64,000 nt of DNA from Flavobacterium aestivum (GCF_026870175.2 NZ_CP113977.2:1-64000); one strand, 5' to 3'. Positions 8,531 to 19,826 are shown, counted from the first letter of the stretch. The notes: generated by a model not told the origin, from the letters alone. Translations and numbers: made by a program.

Positions 8531-9805
8531 TTATGATTTAGGATATTCTCTCAAAGGATGACCTGTATATATTTGTCTTGGTCGTCCTATTGGCTCCTTA
8601 TTCTCTCTCATTTCTTTCCATTGTGCAATCCAACCTGGCAATCTACCTATTGCGAACATTACCGTAAACATATCAGTAGGAATTCCTAATGCTCTGTAAA
8701 TAATACCAGAATAGAAATCAACATTTGGGTATAGTTTTCTAGAAACAAAATACTCATCTACAAGAGCCGCTTCTTCAAGTTTTTTTGCAATAGCTAAAAT
8801 TGGATCATCAACACCCAATGTATTCAAAACTTCATCTGCTGCTTTTTTGATTATTCTTGCTCTAGGGTCAAAATTTTTATACACTCTGTGTCCAAAGCCC
8901 ATCAATCTAAAAGGATCATTTTTGTCTTTAGCCTTAGCCATGTATTTATCTGCATCACCACCACTTTTATGAATTTCTTCTAGCATTTCAAGTACTGCTT
9001 GATTTGCACCTCCATGCAATGGCCCCCATAAGGCAGAAACTCCAGCAGATATTGAAGCAAAAAGTCCAGCGTGTGACGAACCTACCATTCTAACAGTAGA
9101 TGTAGAACAATTTTGTTCATGATCAGCATGAAGAATAAATAATTTATCTAAAGCATCTATGACAACAGGATTAGCTGTATAAGGACCTGTAGGCAACTTA
9201 AACATCAAATCCATAAAGTTCTCTACATAACCAATTGTATTATCATAATAATTCAATGGATACCCCATGCTTTTTCTATATGTCCAGGTTGCAATTACCA
9301 AGAATTTAGCCATGGTTTTACAAACTGCATCATACATTTCTTTTTCATTTTCAGCATTAACCGATTTTGGATTAAATGCTGTCAAGGCACTTGTCAAAGC
9401 AGACAATACTCCCATTGGATGTGCTGTTCGAGGGAAACCATCAAGAATGATTTTCATCTCCTCACTTACCAATGTGAATTTTCTAATATCATTTTCAAAT
9501 TGAGTCAATCGTTCAGCTGAAGGCAATTCACCGAATATAATCAAATATGAAACCTCTAAGAAATGTGATTTCTCTGCTAATTCTTCAATTGAATACCCTC
9601 TGTATCTTAAAATACCTAGCTCACCATCTAAAAAAGTGATTTCACTTTTACAAGATCCTGAATTTTTATAACCTGGATCAAGGGTAATTATTCCAGATAC
9701 ATCACGTAATTTACTAATATCTATGGCTACTTCTTTTTCACTTCCTTCAATAACGGGGAATTCAAATACGTTACCGTCAATTTCTAATGTTGCTGTTTTT
9801 GACAT
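8531..9805 (-). CDS. gltA: Citrate synthase (type I, hexameric-type)
   Basis: 424 residues, the typical length. It condenses acetyl-CoA with oxaloacetate at the entry of the TCA cycle. Catalytic histidines sit in GPLHGGANQAV and GFGHRVYKNFDPRA, and the catalytic Asp is in VDFYSGII. The N-terminal domain before LDPGYKNSGSC is the extension of bacterial type I (NADH-sensitive family) enzymes. It is followed by its own terminator and preceded by a -7 box, so it is probably monocistronic. The gene order carA-eno-gltA after the ribosomal cluster is common in Flavobacteriaceae. Confidence 0.97.
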   Translation of the reverse strand: MSKTATLEIDGNVFEFPVIEGSEKEVAIDISKLRDVSGIITLDPGYKNSGSCKSEITFLDGELGILRYRGYSIEELAEKSHFLEVSYLIIFGELPSAERLTQFENDIRKFTLVSEEMKIILDGFPRTAHPMGVLSALTSALTAFNPKSVNAENEKEMYDAVCKTMAKFLVIATWTYRKSMGYPLNYYDNTIGYVENFMDLMFKLPTGPYTANPVVIDALDKLFILHADHEQNCSTSTVRMVGSSHAGLFASISAGVSALWGPLHGGANQAVLEMLEEIHKSGGDADKYMAKAKDKNDPFRLMGFGHRVYKNFDPRARIIKKAADEVLNTLGVDDPILAIAKKLEEAALVDEYFVSRKLYPNVDFYSGIIYRALGIPTDMFTVMFAIGRLPGWIAQWKEMRENKEPIGRPRQIYTGHPLREYPKS

Positions 9806-9842
9806 AATATGTTTTTGGAATATATTTTTAAATTATAATCCC

Positions 9843-9850
9843 CAAATCTA
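9843..9850 (-). promoter_or_regulatory. Candidate -7 box for gltA
   Basis: The minus strand reads TAGATTTG (TAnnTTTG), 37 bases before the ATG. A TTG lies only 13 bases further upstream, which is too close for a standard -33 element. Confidence 0.45.
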
Positions 9851-9904
9851 AGGAATTCCGTATCAATTTAAAAATTTAAACAACAAGGAATTTGTTAAAA
9901 ATTC

Positions 9905-9939
9905 AACAAAAAAGCCATTTACTTGTGATAAATGGCTTT
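9905..9939 (-). terminator. Rho-independent terminator after eno
   Basis: A perfect 11-bp stem (AAAGCCATTTA at 9911-9921, TAAATGGCTTT at 9929-9939) with a T-run on the minus strand, 22 bases past the eno stop. Confidence 0.88.
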
Positions 9940-9960
9940 ATGAAATTTATTTAACTATAG

Positions 9961-11259
<1,299 letters not shown>

Positions 11260-11294
11260 TTATTTAAAATGTTCTACTTCTATATTTTTAGCTA

Positions 11295-11302
11295 CAAATA
11301 TA
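11295..11302 (-). promoter_or_regulatory. Candidate -7 box for eno
   Basis: The minus strand reads TATATTTG, 41 bases before the eno ATG. No clear TTG at 19-21 bases upstream. Confidence 0.45.
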
Positions 11303-11530
11303 TCATAACTTTTCTAATGAAAATCTACAATTTTATGAATCTTATCAACGAAAACGATGTAATAATTCAAAACCAAAATGCTCTTTTTCTACTACATATA
11401 TTCCAAAAATTCATATTACTTTTCATAATTACATGAAATTTCAAAACCTTTTAACGAGCTGAAACCTAAACGAAAATTTCACAAAAAAATACAATAATGC
11501 TAATTAACTTTCAAATTCAGAAAATTTGAA

Positions 11531-11570
11531 AAAACAAAAAAGGTTCGAATTTAAAAATTCCGAACCTTTT
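11531..11570 (-). terminator. Rho-independent terminator after carA
   Basis: A ten-bp stem (AAAAGGTTCG / CGAACCTTTT) around an AT-rich loop, followed by a T-rich tract on the minus strand, about 35 bases after the carA stop. Confidence 0.85.
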
Positions 11571-11605
11571 CTATTACAATACTGTTAACAAAATAATCTT
11601 CTAGA

Positions 11606-12706
11606 TTATCCTTTTATATTTTCGATAAATTGATCAAAAAGATAAGAAGAATCATGTGGTCCAGGACTTGCTTCTGGGTGATATTGTACTGAGAAACAAT
11701 TTTTATTCTTCATACGCATCCCCGCAACTGTCCCATCATTAAGATGAAGATGTGTAATTTCAAGATCCGGATGATTATCCAACTCTTCTTTATTTACAGC
11801 AAAACCGTGATTTTGAGAAGTAATTTCTCCTCTTCCGGTAATTATATTTTTTACAGGATGATTAATACCTCTATGACCATTAAACATTTTATAGGTAGAA
11901 ACCCCATTTGCCAAAGCTATTACTTGGTGTCCTAAACAAATTCCAAATAAAGGTTTATCATTTGCCAGAATATCTTTTGCAACTTGAATTGCACTTTTTA
12001 AAGGATCTGGATCTCCAGGTCCGTTAGACAAAAAATAACCATCAGGATTGAACGAAGACAAATCTTGAAAAGTAGAATCGAAAGGAAAAACTTTTATATA
12101 ACAATCTCTCTTAGCAAGATTACGAAGTATATTCTCTTTAATTCCTAAATCTAAAGCAGCAATTTTATATGTTGCATTTTCATCTCCATAAAAGTAAGGC
12201 TCAGTAGTAGAAACTTTAGAAGCCAACTCTAACCCTTCCATATCTGGCACTTTCGACAACAATATTTTCAATTCATCCACTGGAGTGTCATCTGTACAAA
12301 TAACAGCATTCATTGCTCCATTATCACGAATATAACTTACCAATGCACGTGTATCAACGTCCGAAATACAAATCAAATTTTGTTTAGCAAAATAATCTTC
12401 CAAACTTCCTGACGAATCTTCACGAGAATAATTAAAACTGAAGTTTTTACAAATCAATCCAGCAATTTTAATACTATTAGATTCTACTTCTTTCTCATTC
12501 ACTCCATAATTCCCAATATGGGCATTTGTCGCAACCATTAACTGACCAAAATAAGAAGGATCTGTAAAAATCTCTTGGTATCCTGTCATTCCAGTATTAA
12601 AACAAACTTCTCCAAAAGTCTTCCCGCTTATTCCAATAGATTTTCCGTGAAAGATTGTCCCATCACTTAGTAGAAGTATGGCGCTTTTTCGTGTTGTATA
12701 TTTCAT
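11606..12706 (-). CDS. carA: Carbamoyl-phosphate synthase small (glutamine amidotransferase) subunit
   Basis: 366 residues. It provides ammonia from glutamine to CarB for arginine and pyrimidine synthesis. The N-terminal CPSase small-chain domain carries GKSIGISGKTFGEVCFNTGMTGYQE. The C-terminal class I glutaminase domain has the nucleophile Cys in FGICLGHQVIAL and the His-Glu pair in QYHPEASPGPHDS. carB is not adjacent, as in many Flavobacteriaceae. A full -33/-7 promoter lies just upstream, separating it from rplQ. Confidence 0.97.
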   Translation of the reverse strand: MKYTTRKSAILLLSDGTIFHGKSIGISGKTFGEVCFNTGMTGYQEIFTDPSYFGQLMVATNAHIGNYGVNEKEVESNSIKIAGLICKNFSFNYSREDSSGSLEDYFAKQNLICISDVDTRALVSYIRDNGAMNAVICTDDTPVDELKILLSKVPDMEGLELASKVSTTEPYFYGDENATYKIAALDLGIKENILRNLAKRDCYIKVFPFDSTFQDLSSFNPDGYFLSNGPGDPDPLKSAIQVAKDILANDKPLFGICLGHQVIALANGVSTYKMFNGHRGINHPVKNIITGRGEITSQNHGFAVNKEELDNHPDLEITHLHLNDGTVAGMRMKNKNCFSVQYHPEASPGPHDSSYLFDQFIENIKG

Positions 12707-12725
12707 GTGTACTTTAAATATTGTG

Positions 12726-12756
12726 CAAATTTAATTTTTTAAAACAGTGAATGCAA
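12726..12756 (-). promoter_or_regulatory. Promoter of carA (TTG-N20-TAAATTTG)
   Basis: On the minus strand TTG (12754-12756) is separated by 20 bases from TAAATTTG (12726-12733), a full Bacteroidota-type promoter 19 bases before the carA ATG. Confidence 0.7.
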
Positions 12757-12898
12757 CGTTTTTGAGACTTAATTCTAATGGTTTATATTATTCATAAAAA
12801 AACAATCTCCTTATAACCAATAATCATATTAAGACGAATGAACAATTGAGAATTAAACAACATTTAATTACATCACTCTTTTATAGAAAATTTTAATG

Positions 12899-12931
12899 AA
12901 ACAAAAATCACTTTATAATGGATTTTTGTTT
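12899..12931 (-). repeat. 11-bp inverted repeat downstream of the ribosomal operon terminator
   Basis: AAACAAAAATC (12899-12909) and GATTTTTGTTT (12921-12931) form a perfect hairpin with an 11-base loop in the rplQ-carA gap. It has no good T-run, so it is either a backup terminator or an mRNA-end stabiliser. Confidence 0.5.
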
Positions 12932-12939
12932 AAAATAAA

Positions 12940-12977
12940 TCAAAAAAAAAGGATAAACTATAAATAGTTTATCCTTT
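12940..12977 (-). terminator. Terminator of the ribosomal protein cluster (after rplQ)
   Basis: A perfect 13-bp stem (AAAGGATAAACTA at 12948-12960, TAGTTTATCCTTT at 12965-12977) with a four-base loop and a long T-run on the minus strand. It ends the operon that starts at rplC. Confidence 0.92.
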
Positions 12978-13004
12978 AGTATTATTGAATTCTTATTTTC
13001 ATAA

Positions 13005-13493
13005 TTATTCAGCAGCGTCTGTTGTAGTTTCAGCACTAGCAGCTGGAGCTTCAGTAGCCTCATCTGCTTTTTTAGCTTTTCCACCACGACGGCTTTTTGC
13101 TTTTTTAACTTCTTTTTTACCTCCGTTGTAAAGCTCATTGAAATCTACTAATTCGATCATTGCCATATCAGCATTATCTCCTAAACGATTTCCAACTTTA
13201 ATGATACGAGTGTATCCACCTGGACGGTCACCTACTTTAGCAGCTACATCTCTGAACAAGTCAGTTACTGCATATTTGCTACGTAAGTAAGCAAAAACGA
13301 TACGACGATTATGAGTTGTATCTTCTTTTGATTTTGTTATAAGCGGCTCAACAAATTGTTTAAGCGCTTTAGCCTTAGCAACAGTAGTGTTAATACGTTT
13401 GTGCTCAATAAGAGAACAAGCCATATTAGCCAACATAGATTTTCTATGTGCAGTCTGTCTGCTTAAGTGATTGATTTTTTTTCCGTGTCTCAT
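13005..13493 (-). CDS. rplQ: 50S ribosomal protein L17
   Basis: 162 residues. The conserved L17 core begins [21 protein letters not shown] and includes [19 protein letters not shown] and GGYTRIIK. It is longer than E. coli L17 because of a low-complexity C-terminal tail rich in Lys, Ala and Glu (from about residue 125), common in Bacteroidota. L17 lies near the peptide exit tunnel of the large subunit. It is the last gene of the alpha segment, 31 bases after rpoA and just before the operon terminator. Confidence 0.97.
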   Translation of the reverse strand: MRHGKKINHLSRQTAHRKSMLANMACSLIEHKRINTTVAKAKALKQFVEPLITKSKEDTTHNRRIVFAYLRSKYAVTDLFRDVAAKVGDRPGGYTRIIKVGNRLGDNADMAMIELVDFNELYNGGKKEVKKAKSRRGGKAKKADEATEAPAASAETTTDAAE

Positions 13494-13524
13494 TGCTATG
13501 TAAATTTAAACCTTACGGTTTAGA

Positions 13525-14517
13525 TTATTCTTTATCTAGTTTGTATTTTGCCAAATCCATTCCGAAGTTCAAATTTTTAATAGCAACTAGTTCATCTAGT
13601 TCTGTCAAAGATTTTTTACCGAAATTACGGAATTTCATTAGGTCATTTTTATTGAACGATACTAAATCACCAAGTGTATCAACTTCAGCCGCTTTCAAGC
13701 AATTTAATGCTCTTACAGATAAATCCATATCAACAAGCTTAGTTTTAAGCAATTGTCTCATATGTAATGACTCTTCGTCATATGATTCTGTTTGTGCAAT
13801 TTCGTCAGCCTCTAATGTAATTCTTTCGTCAGAAAACAACATGAAATGGTGAATTAGAACTTTTGCAGCTTCAGTAAGAGCATCTTTAGGATTGATAGAA
13901 CCATCAGTTTTAATTTCAAAAACTAATTTTTCATAATCTGTTTTTTGCTCTACACGGAAGTTTTCAATTGCATACTTCACATTTTTTACAGGAGTAAAAA
14001 TTGAGTCAGTAAAAATTGTTCCTATTGCAGCATTTTGTTTTTTGTTTTCTTCAGCAGGGACATATCCTCTACCTTTTTCGATAGTTAAATCAAAATTCAG
14101 CTTGATTTTACTATCCAAATTACAGATAACTAGTTCTGGATTCAAAACTTGGAAACCTGAAATGAATTTTTGAAAATCACCAGCTGTTAATTGATCTTTA
14201 CCAGTTACAGAAATAGTAACTGATTCATTATCGATATCTTCAATTTGACGTTTGAAACGTACTTGTTTTAGATTAAGGATGATTTCGGTAACGTCCTCAA
14301 CAACTCCTGAAATAGTAGAAAACTCATGATCTACACCTTCAATACGAACAGATGTAATTGCATAACCTTCTAATGCTGAAAGCAAAACTCTTCTAAGTGC
14401 ATTACCAACGGTCAATCCATATCCAGGTTCTAAAGGTCTAAATTCAAATTTACCTTCAAAATCGGTTGAATCGATCATGATAACTTTATCGGGCTTCTGA
14501 AAATTAAATATTGCCAT
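13525..14517 (-). CDS. rpoA: DNA-directed RNA polymerase alpha subunit
   Basis: 330 residues, full length. The N-terminal dimerisation domain includes [23 protein letters not shown]. The C-terminal domain carries the DNA- and activator-binding helix-hairpin-helix region [22 protein letters not shown] and KNFGKKSL-like [15 protein letters not shown]. Alpha nucleates assembly of RNA polymerase. Its position between rpsD and rplQ is the standard alpha-operon arrangement. Confidence 0.98.
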   Translation of the reverse strand: MAIFNFQKPDKVIMIDSTDFEGKFEFRPLEPGYGLTVGNALRRVLLSALEGYAITSVRIEGVDHEFSTISGVVEDVTEIILNLKQVRFKRQIEDIDNESVTISVTGKDQLTAGDFQKFISGFQVLNPELVICNLDSKIKLNFDLTIEKGRGYVPAEENKKQNAAIGTIFTDSIFTPVKNVKYAIENFRVEQKTDYEKLVFEIKTDGSINPKDALTEAAKVLIHHFMLFSDERITLEADEIAQTESYDEESLHMRQLLKTKLVDMDLSVRALNCLKAAEVDTLGDLVSFNKNDLMKFRNFGKKSLTELDELVAIKNLNFGMDLAKYKLDKE

Positions 14518-14538
14518 AAATTTCGACTAAGTCAATTA

Positions 14539-15144
14539 TTATTTGTTGTACAACTCTACGATTAATTGTTCTTTGATGTTTTCTGGAATTTGAAGTCTAG
14601 CAGGAACAGTAACAAAAGTACCTTGCTTAGTTTCATTGTTCCAAGTGATCCACTCATAAACATGACTTGAATTTGATAAAGAACGTTCGATAGCCTCTAA
14701 AGATTTAGACTTTTCACGAACACCAACTACATCACCTGGTTTTAAGTGATAAGAAGGAATATTTACATTTTCTCCATTTACAGTAATGTGACGGTGAGAA
14801 ACGATTTGACGAGCACCTCTTCTAGATGGAGCAATTCCCATTCTAAAAACAACATTGTCTAATCTTGCTTCACACAATTGTAACAATACTTCACCAGTTA
14901 CACCTTTAGTAGCTGATGCTTTTTCGAATAAATTTCTGAATTGTTTTTCTAAAATTCCATAAGAATATTTAGCTTTTTGCTTTTCCATTAATTGAACAGC
15001 ATATTCAGATTTTTTTCCTCTTTTTTTAGCCATCCCGTGTTGTCCAGGTGGGTAATTTCTTTTTTCGAAAGCTTTATCGTCTCCGAAGATTGCCTCGCCA
15101 AATTTACGAGCAATTTTGGTTTTTGGACCAGTATATCTTGCCAT
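14539..15144 (-). CDS. rpsD: 30S ribosomal protein S4
   Basis: 201 residues. It is a primary 16S rRNA binder that nucleates small-subunit assembly. Conserved segments are [27 protein letters not shown] and the S4 RNA-binding fold [27 protein letters not shown]. In E. coli (alpha operon) and Bacillus (rpsD) S4 represses its own mRNA. Here the gap before rpsD carries a strong stem-loop (listed separately), unlike the tight spacing elsewhere in the cluster. Confidence 0.98.
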   Translation of the reverse strand: MARYTGPKTKIARKFGEAIFGDDKAFEKRNYPPGQHGMAKKRGKKSEYAVQLMEKQKAKYSYGILEKQFRNLFEKASATKGVTGEVLLQLCEARLDNVVFRMGIAPSRRGARQIVSHRHITVNGENVNIPSYHLKPGDVVGVREKSKSLEAIERSLSNSSHVYEWITWNNETKQGTFVTVPARLQIPENIKEQLIVELYNK

Positions 15145-15157
15145 TTTAAAAAAATTT

Positions 15158-15211
15158 AAGGTAGAGATTATGAATTCAGGTCATATCCTCCGATAATCTA
15201 TATTCTACCTT
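15158..15211 (-). promoter_or_regulatory. Bulged stem-loop in the rpsD leader, candidate S4 autoregulatory site
   Basis: In the mRNA sense (minus strand) AAGGTAG and AGATTAT, separated by a five-base bulge, pair with ATAATCT and CTACCTT (plus-strand positions 15158-15171 with 15193-15211). That gives 14 base pairs enclosing a 21-base loop that contains GGAGGA. It lies 14 bases before the rpsD start. The structure is seen; the S4 link is inference from the known autoregulation of S4. Confidence 0.55.
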
Positions 15212-15237
15212 TGTTATACTATAATTATTTTTGAGTA

Positions 15238-15621
15238 TTAAACTCTACGTCTTTTAGGAGGACGACATCCATTGTGAGGCATTGGAGTAACATCGATAAT
15301 CTCAGTAACTTCAATTCCACCATTATGTAAAGAACGAATAGCAGACTCACGTCCGTTTCCTGGTCCTTTAACATAAACTTTTACTTTTTTAAGTCCAGCC
15401 TCAAGAGCTACTTTACTACAATCTTCTGCTGCCATTTGAGCTGCGTATGGAGTGTTCTTTTTAGAACCTCTAAAACCCATTTTACCAGCTGAAGACCAAG
15501 AAATAACTTCACCTTTTTTGTTAGTCAAAGAAATGATGATGTTATTAAAGGTAGCAGAAATATGAGCCTCACCCGTTGATTCAACGATAACTTTACGTTT
15601 TTTTGCAGTTGCTTTAGCCAT
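15238..15621 (-). CDS. rpsK: 30S ribosomal protein S11
   Basis: 127 residues, normal length. S11 sits on the platform of the small subunit near the Shine-Dalgarno helix. Conserved [28 protein letters not shown] and the C-terminal signature [18 protein letters not shown] are complete. It is followed by an unusually long 93-base gap before rpsD. Confidence 0.98.
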   Translation of the reverse strand: MAKATAKKRKVIVESTGEAHISATFNNIIISLTNKKGEVISWSSAGKMGFRGSKKNTPYAAQMAAEDCSKVALEAGLKKVKVYVKGPGNGRESAIRSLHNGGIEVTEIIDVTPMPHNGCRPPKRRRV

Positions 15622-15629
15622 ATTACTTA

Positions 15630-16004
15630 TTATTTAGTTGCTTTTTTCTTGTTAGCAACAGTTTTTCTTTTACCTTTTCTTGTTCTAGAGTTGTTTTTAG
15701 TTCTTTGTCCTCTTAAAGGAAGACCAGATCTGTGACGAATACCTCTATAACATCCAATATCCATTAAACGTTTGATGTTCAAAGAAACTTCAGAACGTAA
15801 TTCACCTTCAATTTTAAATGCTGATACGGCTTCACGAATCGCTCCGATTTCGTCATCATTCCAATCTTGAACTTTTTTATCTTGGCTAACTTGAGCTTTT
15901 TCTAAAATCTCAATAGCTCTACTTTTTCCTAATCCGAAGATGTAGGTAAGTGCAATAACACCTCTTTTGTTTTTTGGGATATCTACCCCTGCTATTCTTG
16001 CCAT
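15630..16004 (-). CDS. rpsM: 30S ribosomal protein S13
   Basis: 124 residues. It lies in the head of the small subunit and contacts the P-site tRNA and the large subunit. Starts [25 protein letters not shown] and ends with the basic tail motif [21 protein letters not shown]. Eight bases separate it from rpsK, and it directly follows rpmJ. Confidence 0.98.
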   Translation of the reverse strand: MARIAGVDIPKNKRGVIALTYIFGLGKSRAIEILEKAQVSQDKKVQDWNDDEIGAIREAVSAFKIEGELRSEVSLNIKRLMDIGCYRGIRHRSGLPLRGQRTKNNSRTRKGKRKTVANKKKATK

Positions 16005-16006
16005 AA

Positions 16007-16123
16007 TTATCCTTGTCTTTGTTTAAATCTAGGATTCTTTTTGTTGATTACGTATAATCTCCCTTTTCTTCGTACGATAATGCACTCGGCACTTCTCTTT
16101 TTTACTGATGCTCTAACTTTCAT
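16007..16123 (-). CDS. rpmJ: 50S ribosomal protein L36 (zinc-free form)
   Basis: A 38-residue protein read from ATG at 16123, starting [20 protein letters not shown] and ending NPRFKQRQG. It has the L36 signature, but only one cysteine remains of the Cys-Cys-Cys-His zinc site of the classic form; the His position is Phe. It is therefore a C-minus, zinc-independent variant. It lies between infA and rpsM with tight spacing, the standard position. Confidence 0.95.
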
Positions 16124-16137
16124 AGTGTGAATATCCT

Positions 16138-16353
16138 TTAATATCTATAAGTAATTCTTGCTTTTGACAAATCATAAGGACTCATTTCCAGTTTCACTTT
16201 ATCACCAGGTAATAATTTGATGTAATGCATACGCATTTTTCCAGAAATATGAGCAATTACGATATGTCCATTTTCTAACTCTACACGGAACATCGCATTT
16301 GACAATGCTTCGATGATAGATCCGTCTTGTTCTATTGCTGATTGTTTTGCCAT
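16138..16353 (-). CDS. infA: Translation initiation factor IF-1
   Basis: 71 residues, a single S1/OB-fold domain ([43 protein letters not shown]). IF-1 binds the ribosomal A site during initiation. It starts three bases after the secY stop. The adk and map genes found between secY and infA in many bacteria are absent here. Confidence 0.98.
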   Translation of the reverse strand: MAKQSAIEQDGSIIEALSNAMFRVELENGHIVIAHISGKMRMHYIKLLPGDKVKLEMSPYDLSKARITYRY

Positions 16354-16356
16354 AAG

Positions 16357-17703
16357 TTAAGCTACTGCTTTTCTATTTTTACCACTTTTCATCAAACCGT
16401 CATAATGTTTGTTCAACAAGTATGAATTAATTTGTTGAATTGTATCAATTGCAACACCAACCATAATTATCAATGACGTCCCTCCAAAAAACATAGCCCA
16501 AGATTGTTGAACATCCATAAGACTTACAACAATTGCTGGGAACACAGCTATCAAAGCAAGAAATAAAGATCCTGGAAAAGTTATTAAAGACATCACTTTA
16601 TCAAGATAATCAGAAGTCTCTACACCTGGTCTTACACCTGGTATAAAACCACCACTTCTCTTTAAATCATCTGACATTTTATTAGTAGGCACTGTAATTG
16701 CAGTATAAAAGAAAGTAAATACAACGATCAAAGTTGCAAAAACTAAATTATACCAAAATCCAAACATGTTACTAAAAGCGCCAACAATTGATTGAGATGC
16801 ATCTGATTTAGATAAACCAGCAACAGCAGCAGGAATAAACATAATTGCTTGTGCAAATATAATTGGCATTACACCAGATGCATTAAGCTTTAATGGAATC
16901 CATTGTCTGTTACCTCCCATCATATCTTGCTCGAAATCACCAGAAGTTGTACGACGAGCATACTGAACTGGAATTTTTCTAATAGCCATAACTAGCAACA
17001 CACAAGAAATAATAACAAGCAACCAAATAATGATCTCAACAACCAATAACATTGGTCCTCCATTATTATTAGTAACTCTTGTTGTAAATTCTTGAATGAA
17101 AGCTTGTGGCAACCTAGCCAAAATACCAACCATAATCAAAAGGGAAATTCCGTTTCCAATTCCTTTATCAGTAATTTTTTCTCCTAACCACATGGCAAAA
17201 ATTGTACCAGTAACTAAAATAACAACTGAAGAAAATAAAAATTCAAAAGAATTAAACCCTAAAATAAAAGCTGAACTAGGTAAAGTTCTATAAAGATTGT
17301 AGATATAAGTTGGCCCTTGTACTAAAGTTATAACGATAGTTAACCAACGGGTAATTTGATTGATTTTTTTTCTACCACTTTCTCCGTCACTTTGAAGTTT
17401 TTGCAAGTAAGGAATCGCAATTCCCATAAGTTGTACAACAATAGATGCAGAAATATAAGGCATAATTCCTAAAGCAAAAACTGAAGCTTTAGAAAATGCA
17501 CCTCCGGTAAACATGTCTAGAATAGATCCTAGTCCATTTTTGGTTTGTCCCGCTAATCCCGTCAATTGAGTTGCGTCAATTCCAGGAAGCGTTACATGCG
17601 CACCAAAACGATAAACAAGAAGCAGACCTAAAGTAATTAGAATTCTATTCTTTAGTTCTTCTATTTTCCAAACATTACTTATTGATTCAATAAATTTCTT
17701 CAT
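16357..17703 (-). CDS. secY: Preprotein translocase subunit SecY
   Basis: 448 residues with ten predicted transmembrane helices. It is the channel-forming subunit of the Sec translocon in the inner membrane. Conserved segments include LLVYRFGAHVTLPGID at the N-terminus, the plug region near LDMFTGGAFSKASVFALGIMPY, KNTDKG-like KITDKGIGNGISLLI, and the cytoplasmic loop with GGFIPGVRPG. Encoded between rplO and infA as usual. Confidence 0.98.
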   Translation of the reverse strand: MKKFIESISNVWKIEELKNRILITLGLLLVYRFGAHVTLPGIDATQLTGLAGQTKNGLGSILDMFTGGAFSKASVFALGIMPYISASIVVQLMGIAIPYLQKLQSDGESGRKKINQITRWLTIVITLVQGPTYIYNLYRTLPSSAFILGFNSFEFLFSSVVILVTGTIFAMWLGEKITDKGIGNGISLLIMVGILARLPQAFIQEFTTRVTNNNGGPMLLVVEIIIWLLVIISCVLLVMAIRKIPVQYARRTTSGDFEQDMMGGNRQWIPLKLNASGVMPIIFAQAIMFIPAAVAGLSKSDASQSIVGAFSNMFGFWYNLVFATLIVVFTFFYTAITVPTNKMSDDLKRSGGFIPGVRPGVETSDYLDKVMSLITFPGSLFLALIAVFPAIVVSLMDVQQSWAMFFGGTSLIIMVGVAIDTIQQINSYLLNKHYDGLMKSGKNRKAVA

Positions 17704-17716
17704 CTTAATTGAAAAA

Positions 17717-18169
17717 TTACATGATTATAACTTCTCCACCAGCAGCTTCAATAGCAGCTTTTGCAGTAGCAGTAAATTTGTGAGCAGTTACTTTTAATTT
17801 TGCTTTCAATTCTCCTCTACCTAAAATCTTAACGATTTCATTTTTAGTAGCAAGACGATTAGCTACAAAAACTGTCATATCAACAGTATCTGTAATTACT
17901 CCATTATCAACCAATAATTGAAGAGTATCAAGATTAACACCTTCGTACTCTTTACGATTGATGTTAGTGAAACCAAACTTAGGCACACGTCTTTGAAGTG
18001 GCATTTGTCCTCCTTCAAAACCAATCTTCTTAGAATAACCAGAACGAGATTTTGCTCCTTTGTGTCCACGTGCAGCGGTACCACCTTTACCAGAACCTTC
18101 CCCTCTACCTAATCTCTTATTTTGATTGTGTGTAGAACCCTCAGCAGGTTGTAAGTTACTTAAATTCAT
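17717..18169 (-). CDS. rplO: 50S ribosomal protein L15
   Basis: 150 residues. The Gly/Arg/Lys-rich N-terminal extension (RLGRGEGSGKGGTAARGHKG) threads into 23S rRNA. The C-terminal globular part ends VTAHKFTATAKAAIEAAGG. Located between rpmD and secY, 11 bases from rpmD. Confidence 0.98.
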   Translation of the reverse strand: MNLSNLQPAEGSTHNQNKRLGRGEGSGKGGTAARGHKGAKSRSGYSKKIGFEGGQMPLQRRVPKFGFTNINRKEYEGVNLDTLQLLVDNGVITDTVDMTVFVANRLATKNEIVKILGRGELKAKLKVTAHKFTATAKAAIEAAGGEVIIM

Positions 18170-18180
18170 AACAGTATTTG

Positions 18181-18363
18181 TTATTTAGCTTCTTCAACAG
18201 AAACTAAGTGTTTAACTTTATTTATCATCCCAAGGATAGCAGGATTTGAATCATGCTCTACAACTTGTCCCATTTTACGTAGACCTAAAGCTTCCAAGCC
18301 TCTTTTTTGAGTAAGAGGACAGTTGATTTTGCTTCTAACTTGTTTTACTAATAATTTAGCCAT
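18181..18363 (-). CDS. rpmD: 50S ribosomal protein L30
   Basis: 60 residues, the short bacterial form of L30. Contains [20 protein letters not shown] and [11 protein letters not shown], matching the family core. Encoded between rpsE and rplO with 11-12 base gaps. Confidence 0.97.
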   Translation of the reverse strand: MAKLLVKQVRSKINCPLTQKRGLEALGLRKMGQVVEHDSNPAILGMINKVKHLVSVEEAK

Positions 18364-18375
18364 AATTTCCTTGAA

Positions 18376-18897
18376 TTAACCTTTAAAAACTTTTTCTAAA
18401 GAAACCCCTCTTTGTTTTGCAACAGTGTGAGCGCTTCTCATTTGTAATAAAGCATCAAAAGTTGCTTTCACTACGTTGTGAGGATTTGAAGATCCTTGTG
18501 ACTTAGACAATACATCATGAATTCCCACTGATTCAAGAACTGAACGAACAGCTCCACCAGCAATAACCCCTGTACCATGTGATGCAGGAATTAAGAATAC
18601 ACGTGCACCACCAAATTTACCTTTTTGTTCGTGAGGAACTGATTGCCCGTTCAAAGGAATTTTTACTAAATTTTTCTTTGCATCTTCTACTGCTTTCGCA
18701 ATTGCTTCAGAAACGTCTTTAGATTTTCCTAATCCATGACCTACAACTCCATTTTCATCACCTACAACTACAATAGCAGAAAAACCAAAAGCTCTACCTC
18801 CTTTTGTAACCTTAGTAACACGATTCACACTCACCAAACGATCTTTTAATTCAAGACCACTTGGTTTTACTATCTCAATATTCTTGTATTTAGACAT
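18376..18897 (-). CDS. rpsE: 30S ribosomal protein S5
   Basis: 173 residues. S5 contributes to translational accuracy and mRNA unwinding. The double-stranded RNA-binding-like N-terminal domain reads [19 protein letters not shown] and [20 protein letters not shown]. The C-terminal domain has [20 protein letters not shown]. The normal spc position. Confidence 0.98.
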   Translation of the reverse strand: MSKYKNIEIVKPSGLELKDRLVSVNRVTKVTKGGRAFGFSAIVVVGDENGVVGHGLGKSKDVSEAIAKAVEDAKKNLVKIPLNGQSVPHEQKGKFGGARVFLIPASHGTGVIAGGAVRSVLESVGIHDVLSKSQGSSNPHNVVKATFDALLQMRSAHTVAKQRGVSLEKVFKG

Positions 18898-18903
18898 AAT
18901 ATA

Positions 18904-19254
18904 TTAGAATTTAAGTCCAGCCGCTCTTGCGCCTTCCGCTAATGATTTAATACGACCATGGTATAAATAACCTCCTCTATCGAAAGTAACTTCACTTATT
19001 CCAGCTTTCAAAGCTTTCTCAGCCGCAAGTTTACCTACTGCTGTAGCCACTTCAATGTTCGTACCTTTTCCTATTTCTTTTTCTCTTGAAGAAGCAGCTA
19101 ATATAGTAACTCCATTTACATCATCAATTAATTGAGCATAAATTTCTTTGTTACTTCTAAAAACAGATAGTCTTGGCTTAGTAGCAGTACCACTAATCGT
19201 TTTTCTAATTCTGAATCTAATTCTTTGTCTTCTTTCAGGTTTTGTTAATGACAT
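18904..19254 (-). CDS. rplR: 50S ribosomal protein L18
   Basis: 116 residues. It binds 5S rRNA in the central protuberance. Contains [19 protein letters not shown] and the C-terminal [20 protein letters not shown]. Six bases before rpsE. Confidence 0.98.
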   Translation of the reverse strand: MSLTKPERRQRIRFRIRKTISGTATKPRLSVFRSNKEIYAQLIDDVNGVTILAASSREKEIGKGTNIEVATAVGKLAAEKALKAGISEVTFDRGGYLYHGRIKSLAEGARAAGLKF

Positions 19255-19265
19255 AATCTTATTTT

Positions 19266-19808
19266 TTAAGCTGATTTACCTGCTTTTCTTCTTAATACTT
19301 CACCTACAAATTTAACACCTTTTCCTTTGTACGGCTCTGGCTTACGGAAACCTCTAATTTTTGCCGCAACTTGACCTAAAAGTTGTTTATCTAATGATGT
19401 TAATTTCACAATTGGATTTTTACCTTTTTCAGATATAGTCTCAAGAGTTACCTCTGGAGCTATTTCTAAAATAATATTGTGAGAAAAACCTAAAGCTAAA
19501 TCTAATTTTTGTCCTTGATTTGAAGCTCTATATCCAACTCCTACCAATTCTAATTCTTTAGTAAATCCTTCTGTTACACCTACAACCATATTATTGATTA
19601 AAGATCTATACAAACCGTGTTTTGCTCTTTGGTCTTTGTAATCAGAAGATCTTTCTACTAGAACTTGATCTCCTTCAACTTTTACAGTTACATCCGAAAA
19701 CTCCTGCGTAAGTTGACCTTTTTTTCCTTTTACAGTAATAATACCGTCAGCAACTGTAATAGTTACACCAGCTGGTATTGTTACTGGGCTTTTACCTATT
19801 CTTGACAT
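19266..19808 (-). CDS. rplF: 50S ribosomal protein L6
   Basis: 180 residues, two repeated L6 domains. N-terminus [18 protein letters not shown]. The C-terminal signature around [13 protein letters not shown] and EVLRRKAGK is intact. It contacts the sarcin-ricin loop region where elongation factors bind. Confidence 0.98.
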   Translation of the reverse strand: MSRIGKSPVTIPAGVTITVADGIITVKGKKGQLTQEFSDVTVKVEGDQVLVERSSDYKDQRAKHGLYRSLINNMVVGVTEGFTKELELVGVGYRASNQGQKLDLALGFSHNIILEIAPEVTLETISEKGKNPIVKLTSLDKQLLGQVAAKIRGFRKPEPYKGKGVKFVGEVLRRKAGKSA

Positions 19809-19826
19809 CTTATATCGTCTTTAAAA

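Noticed and set aside
12908..13138. Lys-rich open frame overlapping the 3' end of rplQ in another frame
   Set aside because: It is the shifted reading of the rplQ low-complexity tail and crosses the operon terminator.
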